A DNA stretch of 47,234 bases from assembly GCA_945902115.1 (NCBI GenBank), contig CAMDLY010000016.1:1-47234 (forward strand), given 5' to 3'. Both the position numbers and the translations under genes were made by a program. This DNA is from Lishizhenia tianjinensis (GTDB lineage: Bacteria; Bacteroidota; Bacteroidia; Flavobacteriales_D; Crocinitomicaceae). Of the stretch, positions 6,616 to 16,089 are shown in pieces. The notes under the pieces were generated by a model. That model saw nothing but the letters and a program-made list of their open reading frames with translations, did not search any database and had not been told where the DNA came from. How positions within the stretch are numbered: the stretch's first letter is position 1; each line of letters starts with the position of its first letter.

Positions 6616-8250
6616 TCATGGTTTGCCAAGGATTTTTTGGTAGCGTGTGTTGTCTGAGAGAATTTTTTTAGCCTCTTGCAATACAGGGTCGTTTTTAAAA
6701 GAATCCAGAATTCTTCCATTTTGAAAGTAATAACGAGATACTATTTCATTTTCCAACATTTGCCGAATTTCCTCCTGAAACTTATCTAAGTCGCGCTCTT
6801 TAGATGGTGTTAATTTCGTAAGCATAGCTTGGTATTCAGCTTCTATATCCTGAAAGTAACCCTCTTTCTCTGCGCTAATTTTCATTTTTTTCAGTTGTTC
6901 CTCAGAGGTAGTAGAATACTCAAAAGTTTGTTCGCTTACATATTTTTTAAATGCAGCATATTCCTCATTAGAAAGTTTGAATTCACCGGCTTTTGCTATA
7001 CTTTTATTGTTGTAGGCGTATTCTGTGGCGTAGTTGAAGACAAGGTCTTTCGTTATTAATTGAACAGATAATTTACTAAGCTCTGGTAATTCTACCCTAA
7101 TATCAGGTTCAATGCCACGGCCATCTTTCACCACTCGACCATTCTTTGTTTTAAAAGTTTTTAAAAGTGAGTCCGAAATTTCTTTGGGCTTACTTCCGGT
7201 TTCCTTATCATAGTATTCTAAGCGCTGCACGCACCTGCCAGAGGGGGTGTAATATTTAGCAATGGTTACTTTTAATTTTGATCCGTATTTAAGGTCGTAG
7301 GTTCGTTGCACGAGGCCCTTCCCGAAACTTGTTTCTCCTACTATCACGGCACGGTCCACGTCTTGCAAACTTCCCGCTACAATCTCACTCGCGGACGCAG
7401 AACCTTCGTCGATAAGAACGGTGAGAGGCATATCGGGTGCTACCGGGTCTGCAAGAGTATTATAGACGTGATTTTCAGTTTTCACTCGACCTTTTGTGCT
7501 TACTACCACTTGATTTTTAGGAACAAAAAAGTTAACAATCTTGACGGCTTCAATGAGTAGGCCCCCGCCATTCCCGCGCAAGTCGAGCACCAATTCTTCC
7601 ATTCCATCAACCTCCAGCTTTTGCATGGCACTGTATACATCTGCTGATGCGGTCTGTGTGAAGCCATTTAATTTGATATAGCCAATTTTTTTATCCAACA
7701 TACCAAAATAAGGCACGTCTGGTAGTTTGATTTCTTCTCTGGTGATGCTTAAGGTTTTCAAGCCTTCACCTAACCGTTCAATTTCCACTTTTATCGTGGT
7801 TCCTTTCGGACCTTTTAACGCACTTGACACCTCATCAGAAGGTTTTTTAGCCATGGATTTACCATCAATAGCGATAATTTTATCCCCAGCGCGTAATCCA
7901 TTTTTTTGCGCTGGATTCCCCTCGTAAGGTTCGGCGATATAGATGTAATCACCAACTTTTCGAATCAAGGCCCCTATACCACCATATTGTCCTGTGGTCA
8001 ACAAGCGATAGTCCTCAATATTGGATTCATGATAGTATACAGTGTAAGGATCTAATTCCTTTAGCATTGCATCAATAGCAGTCTTTGATAGCGTTGCCGG
8101 TTGAGGCTCATCTACAAAATATAAGTCCAAGTGTTCATATACTTGATCCATGATTTCTAGGTTTTTGAGCACCTCAAAACCAGAAGATTGGGCATGTGTA
8201 ACAAGGGAAAAACTCCCAAGAATGAATGTAAAAAGAATGTGTTTAATCAT
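6616..8250 (-). CDS. S41 family C-terminal processing peptidase (CtpA/Tsp-like)
   Basis: This 544-residue periplasmic protease has a signal peptide (MIKHILFTFILGSFSLVTHA). A PDZ domain covers roughly residues 85-165 (GIGALIRKVGDYIYI, NGLRAGDKIIAIDG), and the S41 catalytic core follows. The Ser-Lys dyad is visible as Ser286 in GSASASEI and Lys311 in GETSFGKGLVQ, 25 residues apart as in Tsp. A long C-terminal helical extension follows (about residues 400-544). It likely degrades or trims envelope proteins. It overlaps the end of rnpA by 8 nt, so translation is probably coupled. The specific substrate is unknown. Confidence 0.93.
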   Translation of the reverse strand: MIKHILFTFILGSFSLVTHAQSSGFEVLKNLEIMDQVYEHLDLYFVDEPQPATLSKTAIDAMLKELDPYTVYYHESNIEDYRLLTTGQYGGIGALIRKVGDYIYIAEPYEGNPAQKNGLRAGDKIIAIDGKSMAKKPSDEVSSALKGPKGTTIKVEIERLGEGLKTLSITREEIKLPDVPYFGMLDKKIGYIKLNGFTQTASADVYSAMQKLEVDGMEELVLDLRGNGGGLLIEAVKIVNFFVPKNQVVVSTKGRVKTENHVYNTLADPVAPDMPLTVLIDEGSASASEIVAGSLQDVDRAVIVGETSFGKGLVQRTYDLKYGSKLKVTIAKYYTPSGRCVQRLEYYDKETGSKPKEISDSLLKTFKTKNGRVVKDGRGIEPDIRVELPELSKLSVQLITKDLVFNYATEYAYNNKSIAKAGEFKLSNEEYAAFKKYVSEQTFEYSTTSEEQLKKMKISAEKEGYFQDIEAEYQAMLTKLTPSKERDLDKFQEEIRQMLENEIVSRYYFQNGRILDSFKNDPVLQEAKKILSDNTRYQKILGKP

Positions 8251-8611
8251 TTGTTATATTTTTTGCAAATGCAGAAATTGCTTTCATCAATTTTTGTTCC
8301 AGTTGTTTATAGGGTAAGCGCTGTTGTTGCTGGTACAAAATGGCGACGTGAATACCTGTTTTGCTTTCGGTAAAAGTAACTTTATTTTTTCTTATTATTT
8401 CGCGCATACAACGTTTCAGGTAATTACGGTCATGAGCTTTCCTTATTAATTTCTTCGGTACAACAAATAAAAACTTTAGTTCAGGGCTTGTATCGACGAA
8501 ACGAAAGATTAACTTAAAGGGAAACGATTTTACGACACTGCCTTCGGCGAAAAGAGAATCGATAGTGGTTTTTCCACAGAGCTTGTATTCCTTACCGAAG
8601 GTTTGATCCAT
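8243..8611 (-). CDS. rnpA: Ribonuclease P protein component
   Basis: RnpA is the basic protein subunit of RNase P, which trims the 5' leader of pre-tRNAs. The 122-residue length fits the family. The signature RNR region is present as KLIRKAHDRNYLKRCMREII at about residues 53-72, preceded by LFVVPKK and an N-terminal FGKEYKL opening. Unlike many bacteria, rpmH is not adjacent. The gene overlaps the S41 protease start by 8 nt and begins 1 nt after the preceding membrane-protein gene. Confidence 0.95.
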   Translation of the reverse strand: MDQTFGKEYKLCGKTTIDSLFAEGSVVKSFPFKLIFRFVDTSPELKFLFVVPKKLIRKAHDRNYLKRCMREIIRKNKVTFTESKTGIHVAILYQQQQRLPYKQLEQKLMKAISAFAKNITND

Positions 8612-8612
8612 G

Positions 8613-9269
8613 TTATTCGTTTATTTCTTCATAGTCATCAAAATCATCTTTTGTTTTTTTTGTTGTCTTACTACCCATGTACGTTTGAAAATCCACAAGT
8701 GGTCTTCCCGAAATCAAGTAATTAAACGCATTCACCATCTTAAGTAACATCCCCAATAAAAAGAAGAATCCAATTACCTTAAAAATGAAACCAATAATAA
8801 CAGTTTTTTCAATGTCAATGATACTCTCTCTGAACCAAGTGGCAATATTATTGTCCGCATATTCAGGAAAGGCAAGAAGTAGGCTAAACAACATAACAGC
8901 TAAAGCGATTACACCAATTTCGTAACGCCTATCAAAGTCGAGACCTAATCCAAAACCTTTTCCTCCAAATTGACTCAATACTTGTGCCTGTCGTTGCTTC
9001 TGTTGAAATTTACCCAAGAAGTATACAACCAATACAGTAGCGCTCGGTATAACACCAATTACACTAAGCGTATTATTTTTTTCTAAAGCGAATAGAAATG
9101 TCACATTTACTAAAAACAAATATTTAACCGCTTTTATGAGGTATATTTCTGGAAGGGCACGTTTTCTTCCTGCCACCAATAATGCTAAACCCAGGTCTAT
9201 AAAAAACCAAATGAAACTGTAAATTGCAAATAGAACGCCGAGTTGAAAAACAAGTCTTATTAAATCCAT
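8613..9269 (-). CDS. Inner-membrane protein, function unknown
   Basis: The 218-residue protein has about five hydrophobic segments: residues ~8-32, 46-62, 70-86, 118-136 and 155-180. A cytoplasmic loop carries KFQQKQRQAQVLSQFGGKGF and the tail is acidic (KDDFDDYEEINE). I do not recognise a catalytic motif. The start codon overlaps the stop of the upstream OmpA-family gene by 1 nt (TAATG), and rnpA starts 1 nt downstream, so it sits mid-operon. Its placement between T9SS envelope genes and rnpA does not by itself indicate a function. Confidence 0.8.
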   Translation of the reverse strand: MDLIRLVFQLGVLFAIYSFIWFFIDLGLALLVAGRKRALPEIYLIKAVKYLFLVNVTFLFALEKNNTLSVIGVIPSATVLVVYFLGKFQQKQRQAQVLSQFGGKGFGLGLDFDRRYEIGVIALAVMLFSLLLAFPEYADNNIATWFRESIIDIEKTVIIGFIFKVIGFFFLLGMLLKMVNAFNYLISGRPLVDFQTYMGSKTTKKTKDDFDDYEEINE

Positions 9270-10891
9270 TAGGGGTTGATTTCGATGAATAATTCCGTGT
9301 TTACTGGCGAGGCAGATGTTGGGTCAAATGCCATACTCGTAATTTTTCCTTCTGTTCTGCGATTTATTTGATGAAGTCTTTCGTATTCTGCGGGATTACT
9401 TAGTTTAAATGTGTTGATGTATGATTCATTTAGGAATATGGCCATTCCACTAATTGGGTCAATTGTCTTTGCTGGATCAGCTTCCCCGTTTCCAATGGGC
9501 ATTAACCTACGGCCATCTATACCTTTGTTCTTCACTAAGTAAGTGAACACTGCACGAGCCCTATTGAATGACAACTCCATGTTCTTCTTATCGTTTCCTC
9601 TTGCATCGGTGTGTGAAATTAACTCGAGTGACATTCCGGGATAATCAGTGAGTAATTGAGCGACAATGTCCAAAGAATCGAAGGATTGAATCATATGGTC
9701 GTTAACGAATTTCCAAGAATTGAGTTGATACCTTACTTCCGGTAAACGAATAACTTTTTGAACGGTAGGTGATGGTTCTGTAATTTCTACTGAGGCTGAA
9801 GTAATTTGGCCAATTGCATCTTTTACGATTACGCTGTATGTTCCCTTTCTCAACTGAAAGATATCCTCAAACGTTCCGCCATTACTCCATTTATACGTGT
9901 AGGGAGCAACACCGCTTTGAATGGTAAGATCGGCCTTGCCATCGCTTCCTTGAAAAGTAGACACATTTGTTCCGGTCAATAAAATTACTAAAGCTGGTGG
10001 AAATAAAATTTTTGCTGTATAAAGGTCAGCATGCGAGCCATTTCGATTACTTGACCAATAAATGGTGTTACCGCCCTTGAAAAGATAAGCATCAAAACCT
10101 GAAGAATTAATGGATTCCCCCATATTAACCGGCGCCGACCATTCAGTCATGGTTTTCCCTCGAACACTGTAAAAAATATCGCAACCACCTTCTCCACCTA
10201 GACCACTGCTCGCATAAAAGAGGGTATCATTTTTCTCGCTGAGGAAGGGAGAAATTTCATACCCCGTTGTATTCACTTGATCGCCAAGATGAGTTAATTC
10301 ACCAGTGGTTAAATCAACTAAATAGAGGTCTTCAGCACCAAGGCTATTTACCCCATTCATCGATAAGACAAGGTGTTTCTCGTCACTTGAAACAGTAAAT
10401 CCTATTTGTGAAGATGGAATATTTATGGAGGACAATTCAAAATCAGTAGATTTAGGAACACCCCATTTTTTATAGGCTAATCCCGCGGAATTTATCATCT
10501 CGGCGATTTTAATAGCGGGCGCATTGTTTTTCTTGTCACTTGAAAGAACATACGCTTTATTTCCCCTTATGGCACCAACGGCATTATGATTTTCGTTGTT
10601 TATTGCATTAACAATTTCAGCTTCTCCCCAAGATCCGTTGGCATTTTGGGTCGAAACCCAAATGTCTTGATCGTTTGCACCGCCTGTATTTCGTATATCG
10701 AAGGTGCGAACAAAGTAAAGTTCTTTTATACCATCTTTAGTTACTAGCCAAGGGGTGGTTTCCTCAGCGGGTGAGTTTACCTGGTCGTTTAATTTAACAG
10801 GTTCTGAAAATCCCCAAAATTGTGCGTTGGCAATTGAGCCGAAACAACAAAAAAGACTGAAATAGTAATATTTTTTAAAACGCATAACCAA
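9269..10891 (-). CDS. OmpA-family protein with PD40 repeats and SprB-type repeat (triad 1)
   Basis: This 540-residue envelope protein has a signal peptide ending at SIANA-QFW; the start may be Met1 or Met3 (10885). Residues ~40-290 contain beta-propeller-like PD40/WD40 segments (YLVDLTTGELTHL, SSNRNGSHADLYTAKI). Residues ~300-370 form a SprB-type repeat (GVAPYTYKWSNGG, GTYSVIVKDAIGQ). The C-terminal OmpA domain (~385-530) has the peptidoglycan-binding core SHTDARGNDKKN and SFNRARAVFTYL. Its late loop is unusual: about 30 residues (PISGMAIFLNESYINTFKL) replace the Cys-containing loop seen in the paralogue at 14610. It overlaps the PorP-like gene by 17 nt. A likely role is anchoring a surface protein to peptidoglycan beside PorP/SprF. 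Confidence 0.87.
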   Translation of the reverse strand: MVMRFKKYYYFSLFCCFGSIANAQFWGFSEPVKLNDQVNSPAEETTPWLVTKDGIKELYFVRTFDIRNTGGANDQDIWVSTQNANGSWGEAEIVNAINNENHNAVGAIRGNKAYVLSSDKKNNAPAIKIAEMINSAGLAYKKWGVPKSTDFELSSINIPSSQIGFTVSSDEKHLVLSMNGVNSLGAEDLYLVDLTTGELTHLGDQVNTTGYEISPFLSEKNDTLFYASSGLGGEGGCDIFYSVRGKTMTEWSAPVNMGESINSSGFDAYLFKGGNTIYWSSNRNGSHADLYTAKILFPPALVILLTGTNVSTFQGSDGKADLTIQSGVAPYTYKWSNGGTFEDIFQLRKGTYSVIVKDAIGQITSASVEITEPSPTVQKVIRLPEVRYQLNSWKFVNDHMIQSFDSLDIVAQLLTDYPGMSLELISHTDARGNDKKNMELSFNRARAVFTYLVKNKGIDGRRLMPIGNGEADPAKTIDPISGMAIFLNESYINTFKLSNPAEYERLHQINRRTEGKITSMAFDPTSASPVNTELFIEINP

Positions 10892-11855
10892 GAATTATTT
10901 CATGTCCTCCGTTACTAAATGCTTGCAAACGGGTGGTAATGATGTCGAAGGAATACCCCATGTTGAAGCGTTTGTTAATTGAAAATCCCCCCATAAGTCC
11001 CAACGCAGAGTTGTGTCGGTAATTTATACCGGTCCAAAGTCCATTTGGAAAGGTTGATTTTAAAGAAAAATCGACAGACAAGGGTGTTGGGTTCATTTTT
11101 TTAGCAAGAACCGATGCTTCAAATTTAATAAGATCCTCAATTTCATAGGTGTAACCCATGAATATTGCCGCGTGAGTTTTCTGATTGAAATAGACTGATC
11201 CTGATGAAAAACCGATGCTGTTTCCTGTCAGTTGTTCGAGCGCTACACCGAGTTTAAACGATTCATTTTGAACCATTAGTGCCGCTCCAACATCTAAATT
11301 CCCTCCGCTACCATTTCCAGCAGCGTAGGCATCATATTCTAAATCACCTCCATTATACATCATAAATGGATCGTTCACATTCAAGGGTGTTGCTTTGTCT
11401 TGATTAAAGCCTAAAGATGAAAACCCAAGTTTTATGGCTCCATTTATTCTCCAATTGTAGTTTAAATGGAGACCTAAATTATAAATACCAGCGATGTGAA
11501 TTCTTCCAAATGCACCGTAACGATCTGTCATTACGAGTCCACCGATTGCTTGTCTTAAGACTTGTTGTTCGGCACTGTCAACGGGAATTGGTCTGCTTAT
11601 CCTTAGTTGTGGGTTATAATTTGGTTTTCTTTTCTTTTTAAGCAGGTAGTGGCCATAAACAAATCCAGTAGTGGGCTCGGAACCGAAGCCTAACATTTGG
11701 GACCTTGCGCCAATTTGAATACCGCTAGTTTCATTAACAAAATTTGCAGTGTTTACGAGGGAAATATTATTTCCAAATTGTGTAAACTGCGGTAATTGTT
11801 GAGCTTTTCCTGCGACAATTATTCCGAAAAAGGTAAAGAAGATTATAAGTTTCAT
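10875..11855 (-). CDS. PorP/SprF-family T9SS outer-membrane protein (triad 1)
   Basis: The 326-residue barrel has a signal peptide (MKLIIFFTFFGIIVAGKAQQ) followed by LPQFTQFGNNISLVNTANFV, the PorP/SprF opening. The usual NPAxAG motif is altered to NTANFVNETSG. The rest is beta-strand-rich (GGLVMTDRYGAFGR, GYSFDIITTRL, HEIILGYAF), ending in the aromatic residue typical of barrels. In Flavobacterium johnsoniae SprF is needed for secretion of SprB, a type B cargo; by analogy this protein probably serves the adjacent 886-residue type B protein 3 bp upstream. It overlaps the OmpA-family gene downstream by 17 nt, indicating coupled translation. Confidence 0.88.
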   Translation of the reverse strand: MKLIIFFTFFGIIVAGKAQQLPQFTQFGNNISLVNTANFVNETSGIQIGARSQMLGFGSEPTTGFVYGHYLLKKKRKPNYNPQLRISRPIPVDSAEQQVLRQAIGGLVMTDRYGAFGRIHIAGIYNLGLHLNYNWRINGAIKLGFSSLGFNQDKATPLNVNDPFMMYNGGDLEYDAYAAGNGSGGNLDVGAALMVQNESFKLGVALEQLTGNSIGFSSGSVYFNQKTHAAIFMGYTYEIEDLIKFEASVLAKKMNPTPLSVDFSLKSTFPNGLWTGINYRHNSALGLMGGFSINKRFNMGYSFDIITTRLQAFSNGGHEIILGYAF

Positions 11856-11858
11856 CGT

Positions 11859-14519
11859 TTATTTTTTAAGGATAATGGAAACCACTCCATTCAAAGGAGC
11901 ATTAACCCCAGTTTCATTTAAGTCAATCACGTAAAAATAAGATCCCACAGGTAAGGCCGCTTCTTTGTATTTCCCATTCCATGGGTTATTGCTGTAGTTT
12001 CCTTTTGTTGATTCAAATATTTTTTCTCCCCAGCGATTGTAAATCTTCACTAAATTTTGAGGATAGTGTAAGTCGATGTCTACCAATTCCCAATAATCAT
12101 TGTCTAAATCTCCATTAGGAGTGAAAGCGCTCGGAATAACTATGCTACATGGATTAACAGTAACAGTAAATTCACCAATCGGACCTTCACAAGTATTGAC
12201 AAATTGTGTTGCATAATAAGTGGCGGTTTGTTGCGTGCTTGGTAAAAAAGATTCACCTGCTCCTAAATAGTTAGTTTGATTGGCGTCGCCATACCAATTG
12301 ATTATCCCTTGAAGGTTCGTGATTTGAAGTTGACTGGCGAGTTCATTCACGCAATAAACAGAATCTCCGGAGATGATGGGGGCTACTGGAGCATCATTGA
12401 TGGAGATAGTTTGAGCACCAACCATTTCATTGGAACAATAAGCATCAGAAATAGAATCTAAGCTGTAAACACCATAGGAATTTCCAATGGAAACAGGACT
12501 TGAGGAAGCATTAACAAGTTGAGGTGTGCCGTCTAATGAATAGTAAATGGTGTAATTTGGAGTTCCTTCCACAAATAAAGTGAGCGGATTGAAAGTTTGC
12601 CCTTCGCAATAATAATCTCCCCCCGTTAATTCTAGCAATCCAGGCAGTGGACGAATGATTGTAATGAAAGTATCTGTCACAAAACTTCCGCAAAGGGAGG
12701 CTGAATAGGTGATTTCGTATACACCGGGAGTGGATCCCTGAGTAGAAATAACGCCATTTACAGGATTAATATTAAGCCCCTGTTGAACGGAATTAAACAC
12801 GCCTCCAGGAATATATGACGCCCCATAAACAGGAGTAATATTTCCTTCGTTTAAACAGCTTGAAAGCGGATAGGTTATATCAAACCCGCTATCTACCCCG
12901 GCCATACTCACCGTAACCTCTTGGGAACAGTTGTTTTGGGAGCGAAAGGAAAGGTCATCGATAGCAAAATCATTACCAGGGCCTTCTGTATTGGCATCGA
13001 AGAGGCATATTTCTGCTGTGGTAGTGTTGCCAGAGTTCCATACATAAGTAACTTCACCCCACAAACAAAGCTGACTAGGGACTGTTGAAACCCCCATGGA
13101 TACGCCATTAATTTTAACTTGAACCTGTGCTAAATTTGAGGATGTTAAACTCGTAGACCAGTAAGAGAACAAATAGTCTTTGTTAGGTTCGACGGCTATG
13201 ATCTGACACCAGAAGGGATCGTTACCGGCATTGTAAGTTGACCCATCAATCACCATCATTTTTCCTGTCCCATCTCCTAACGAGTGGTCTAGACAAGACG
13301 AGAAATTACCAAACCAATTACTAGGATTTGTTAATACGCCATAGGCGCGCTGAGCACCGGTTGGATTAGACGGCGCATAGTAGCTATAAGCTGTTTGAAA
13401 CCCATTATTTCCCGATTGAAAATCACTGTTGAAAATTAGGTTGGCATTGTTAACGGCAGCACTTACCGTATAAGTTGTAGTAATTGTTGGGGAAACATTT
13501 ATGGTCGCATCGGTGGTTGGAAATCCGGGTTCAAGTACATTACCAGATTCCCAGGTAAAATTTCCGTTTCCACCGGTGGCAGTAAAAGAGATGTTTTCCC
13601 CAGGACAAATAGCCGTATCCCCGGGGCTAATCACCAAGGTGGAAATAGTTGAAATGACAATATTTTGAATGGAATCGATAGCCCCAGTTGCATCCATTAA
13701 TCCGATGGTGTAGGTTCCTGGTTCCACATTTTGAAAGATACCGGTATTGTTTGTTATGGGAATTGGTTGTGGACCAATGATTCGAAAAACATAAGGGCTT
13801 TCACCACCTGTTGGATATATTGCGATTAAACCGGAATTAGGATCCGTGCAATTCGGCTGAGTTATCGAATACGTAAAATTTAACGGGGGCGTTGGTGCAG
13901 TAAGAGATAGGTCGTCTATGGCAAAATCATTCCCAATAAAACCTGTATTGTTATTATACAATTCAATATTCACACAAGCATTAGTTGGTGTAAACGTGTA
14001 GCGAATTTGTTGCCATCCGAAGTTAGGAAGAGGTGCTAAAGTGGTTCCAAAGCTTAACACGACATTACTAGCATTATTAAAGGCAATACCAATATCTGCC
14101 AACTCCCCATTTACTGCAACACTTGTGCTAACCGTTCGAATCCAATAGGAAAATGTATATGTTTCACCAACAATAAGATTGCAGATGCCACCCCCGTTAT
14201 TTCCTGCCTTCCAAAAACGTTGTTGTCCTCCTGTAGTGGTGCCGTCAATTACCATCATAATCCCATTCCCAGAAGTGTGATCTCCACTTGACAAGAAAAA
14301 CTGATTATTAATGGTTTGAGGATTATCTACAAAAGCGTAATTTCCAGAAGAGGTTGTTCCTGAATATGGTGCGGATAAGAGATTATAACCTGAGCCATCG
14401 ATGGTAAATCCTACTCCAGGCCCCCCATATTCAAATGTTCCATTATTTACAAGGTTTTGTGCAATACCGACCGATGCAAATAGGTACAGAGTAATAATTA
14501 GTGATAATCTATAACGCAT
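11859..14519 (-). CDS. Secreted multidomain protein with T9SS type B sorting domain (triad 1)
   Basis: This 886-residue exported protein has a signal peptide (MRYRLSLIITLYLFASVGIA). Two related beta-sandwich modules occur at ~22-205 and ~358-530, each ending in GNDFAIDDLSL/F. They resemble carbohydrate-binding or MAM-like lectin domains (GNGIMMVIDGTT, GTGKMMVIDGST). Between them are a SprB-type repeat (~212-290) and a PKD/Ig-like segment (ICPGENISFTATGGNGNFTW). Further Ig-like domains cover ~535-785. The C terminus (~793-886) is a type B 'gliding motility-associated' domain: IPSAFTPNGDLDNDYWELV, KIYNRWGEKIF, NPWNGKYKEAALPVGSYFY. It is probably a surface adhesin exported by T9SS with the PorP/SprF partner 3 bp downstream. 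The ligand is unknown. Confidence 0.9.
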   Translation of the reverse strand: MRYRLSLIITLYLFASVGIAQNLVNNGTFEYGGPGVGFTIDGSGYNLLSAPYSGTTSSGNYAFVDNPQTINNQFFLSSGDHTSGNGIMMVIDGTTTGGQQRFWKAGNNGGGICNLIVGETYTFSYWIRTVSTSVAVNGELADIGIAFNNASNVVLSFGTTLAPLPNFGWQQIRYTFTPTNACVNIELYNNNTGFIGNDFAIDDLSLTAPTPPLNFTYSITQPNCTDPNSGLIAIYPTGGESPYVFRIIGPQPIPITNNTGIFQNVEPGTYTIGLMDATGAIDSIQNIVISTISTLVISPGDTAICPGENISFTATGGNGNFTWESGNVLEPGFPTTDATINVSPTITTTYTVSAAVNNANLIFNSDFQSGNNGFQTAYSYYAPSNPTGAQRAYGVLTNPSNWFGNFSSCLDHSLGDGTGKMMVIDGSTYNAGNDPFWCQIIAVEPNKDYLFSYWSTSLTSSNLAQVQVKINGVSMGVSTVPSQLCLWGEVTYVWNSGNTTTAEICLFDANTEGPGNDFAIDDLSFRSQNNCSQEVTVSMAGVDSGFDITYPLSSCLNEGNITPVYGASYIPGGVFNSVQQGLNINPVNGVISTQGSTPGVYEITYSASLCGSFVTDTFITIIRPLPGLLELTGGDYYCEGQTFNPLTLFVEGTPNYTIYYSLDGTPQLVNASSSPVSIGNSYGVYSLDSISDAYCSNEMVGAQTISINDAPVAPIISGDSVYCVNELASQLQITNLQGIINWYGDANQTNYLGAGESFLPSTQQTATYYATQFVNTCEGPIGEFTVTVNPCSIVIPSAFTPNGDLDNDYWELVDIDLHYPQNLVKIYNRWGEKIFESTKGNYSNNPWNGKYKEAALPVGSYFYVIDLNETGVNAPLNGVVSIILKK

Positions 14520-14609
14520 AATGCAGAACTAATGCTCAAAGAAAATCAAATATCGGGAGATAGATTACCTTTAATTTGGTCTTTTTTAAGATAGCCCGTG
14601 TTGAAAACC

Positions 14610-16079
14610 TTACTTAACAATAGAAATGACGGTGCGTCTATTTTTGGAAAATTGATCCTCCGAACAGTTGGAACATTGCACGTCGGGCTCTCTTTCGCCC
14701 CGATAATCACCCGTTATATTCTTCTTTGAGATCCCTTTACTTACTAGGTAATCAATAGTCTTTTCCATGCGTCTTTTCGATAACCAGATATTATACTGGT
14801 CCGTTTCTCGTCGGTCGCAATGCGATACTACCTGAAATTTTAGTCCAGGTTCAAGTTTAATTTTTCTAACGAAGTCCTCGAGTGCTTTTAAGTTTTCTGC
14901 ATTATGATAACTCGAATTCAAATCGAAGTAAATTATGGTTCCCTCGAATTTTTTTTGCTCCACTATAACAACTGGTGGACCTGGTTCGTTGATATTCACT
15001 GTTACCTCAGCAATTTGAGCATAGCTATCAGTCACTACACACGTATATACACCCTTGAACAACATTTTAGGATCTTGTTCTTCACTTCCGTTAGACCATA
15101 AATAAGTATACGGGCCAATGCCTCCTTTTGGAGTTAAATCGATTTCCCCATCATTTCCTTGATATACCGTCACATCCGTTCCTTCAGCACTTGCAGTCAA
15201 AGGAGGTGTATTTAAGAATGTGGAGTAGTAAATATCACTTCTTTCGGCATCTCGATTACTAGACCAATAAAAAAACCGATCGCTCATGGTGAAATAGGCA
15301 TCGAATTTTGGTGAATTAATTTTGTTTCCAAGGTTAATTGGTTCTGACCAATCATCCCATTTCCCCCCCGAGCGAAGACTATAAAAAACATCTGCATCTC
15401 CTTCACCACCAAATCCATTACTGGCGAAGAAAAGCGTGTCACTATCTTTTGATAAAAAAGGAGAAATTTCAAATCCAGATGAATTTATGGAGGCGCCCAT
15501 AGTTTTTGGATTAGTCCATTTTTCATCCACCAACTCACTGTAATATAGATCTTCCTCGCCCTCTGAATTCGGGCCTACGTAAGATATGATAATTAAGGAT
15601 TCCTCTTTGTTAATATGAAAACCATAGAATTGGCCTTCGATGTCTAGCTCGGGGATTTTAATTTCTTTTGGTTTTGACCAATTATTACCTTTCTTAACCG
15701 AATAGCAAATACCCTTTTTTAAATCTTTCTTGCCTGCGTAGGCATTTAAAAGGTAAATTTTACTCTCGTCCGAACTAAATCCAACTATACAGTTGTTGAA
15801 TTTATTATTTATTTTTTTAACACTTTCACCACTAGAATATGTTAACTCACCTTCTTTTTCGCTGACCCAAATGTTTTGGTCATATAGGCCATATTTGGCG
15901 TTTTCATCAAAAGTTCGTGTAAAGTAAAGCGCACCATCGGACTTTAAGAAAATCGGAAAATTTTCTTCTGCTAAAGTATTTACGCTTCCTCCGAGTCTTT
16001 TCGGTTCTTCAATTCTTTCAAATTGTGCAACTAATTGCCAAGTGGATAAGAGAAATAAATTGATCAATAAGTTTTTCAT
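14610..16079 (-). CDS. OmpA-family protein with PD40 repeats and SprB-type repeat (triad 2)
   Basis: This 489-residue paralogue of the protein at 9269 has a signal peptide (MKNLLINLFLLSTWQLVAQF) and PD40 propeller-like repeats at ~30-275 (DGALYFTRTFDENAKYGLYD, SSNRDAERSDIYYS). A SprB-type repeat follows at ~285-350 (GIGPYTYLWSNGSEEQ), then a C-terminal OmpA domain at ~375-489 (IYFDLNSSYHNAENLKALED, SHCDRRETDQYN, NRRTVISIVK). The OmpA domain contains a CSNC loop absent from the 9269 paralogue. It is 10 bp downstream of its PorP partner and ends about 90 bp before the start of triad 1. Confidence 0.88.
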   Translation of the reverse strand: MKNLLINLFLLSTWQLVAQFERIEEPKRLGGSVNTLAEENFPIFLKSDGALYFTRTFDENAKYGLYDQNIWVSEKEGELTYSSGESVKKINNKFNNCIVGFSSDESKIYLLNAYAGKKDLKKGICYSVKKGNNWSKPKEIKIPELDIEGQFYGFHINKEESLIIISYVGPNSEGEEDLYYSELVDEKWTNPKTMGASINSSGFEISPFLSKDSDTLFFASNGFGGEGDADVFYSLRSGGKWDDWSEPINLGNKINSPKFDAYFTMSDRFFYWSSNRDAERSDIYYSTFLNTPPLTASAEGTDVTVYQGNDGEIDLTPKGGIGPYTYLWSNGSEEQDPKMLFKGVYTCVVTDSYAQIAEVTVNINEPGPPVVIVEQKKFEGTIIYFDLNSSYHNAENLKALEDFVRKIKLEPGLKFQVVSHCDRRETDQYNIWLSKRRMEKTIDYLVSKGISKKNITGDYRGEREPDVQCSNCSEDQFSKNRRTVISIVK

Positions 16080-16089
16080 AAGTATATAA

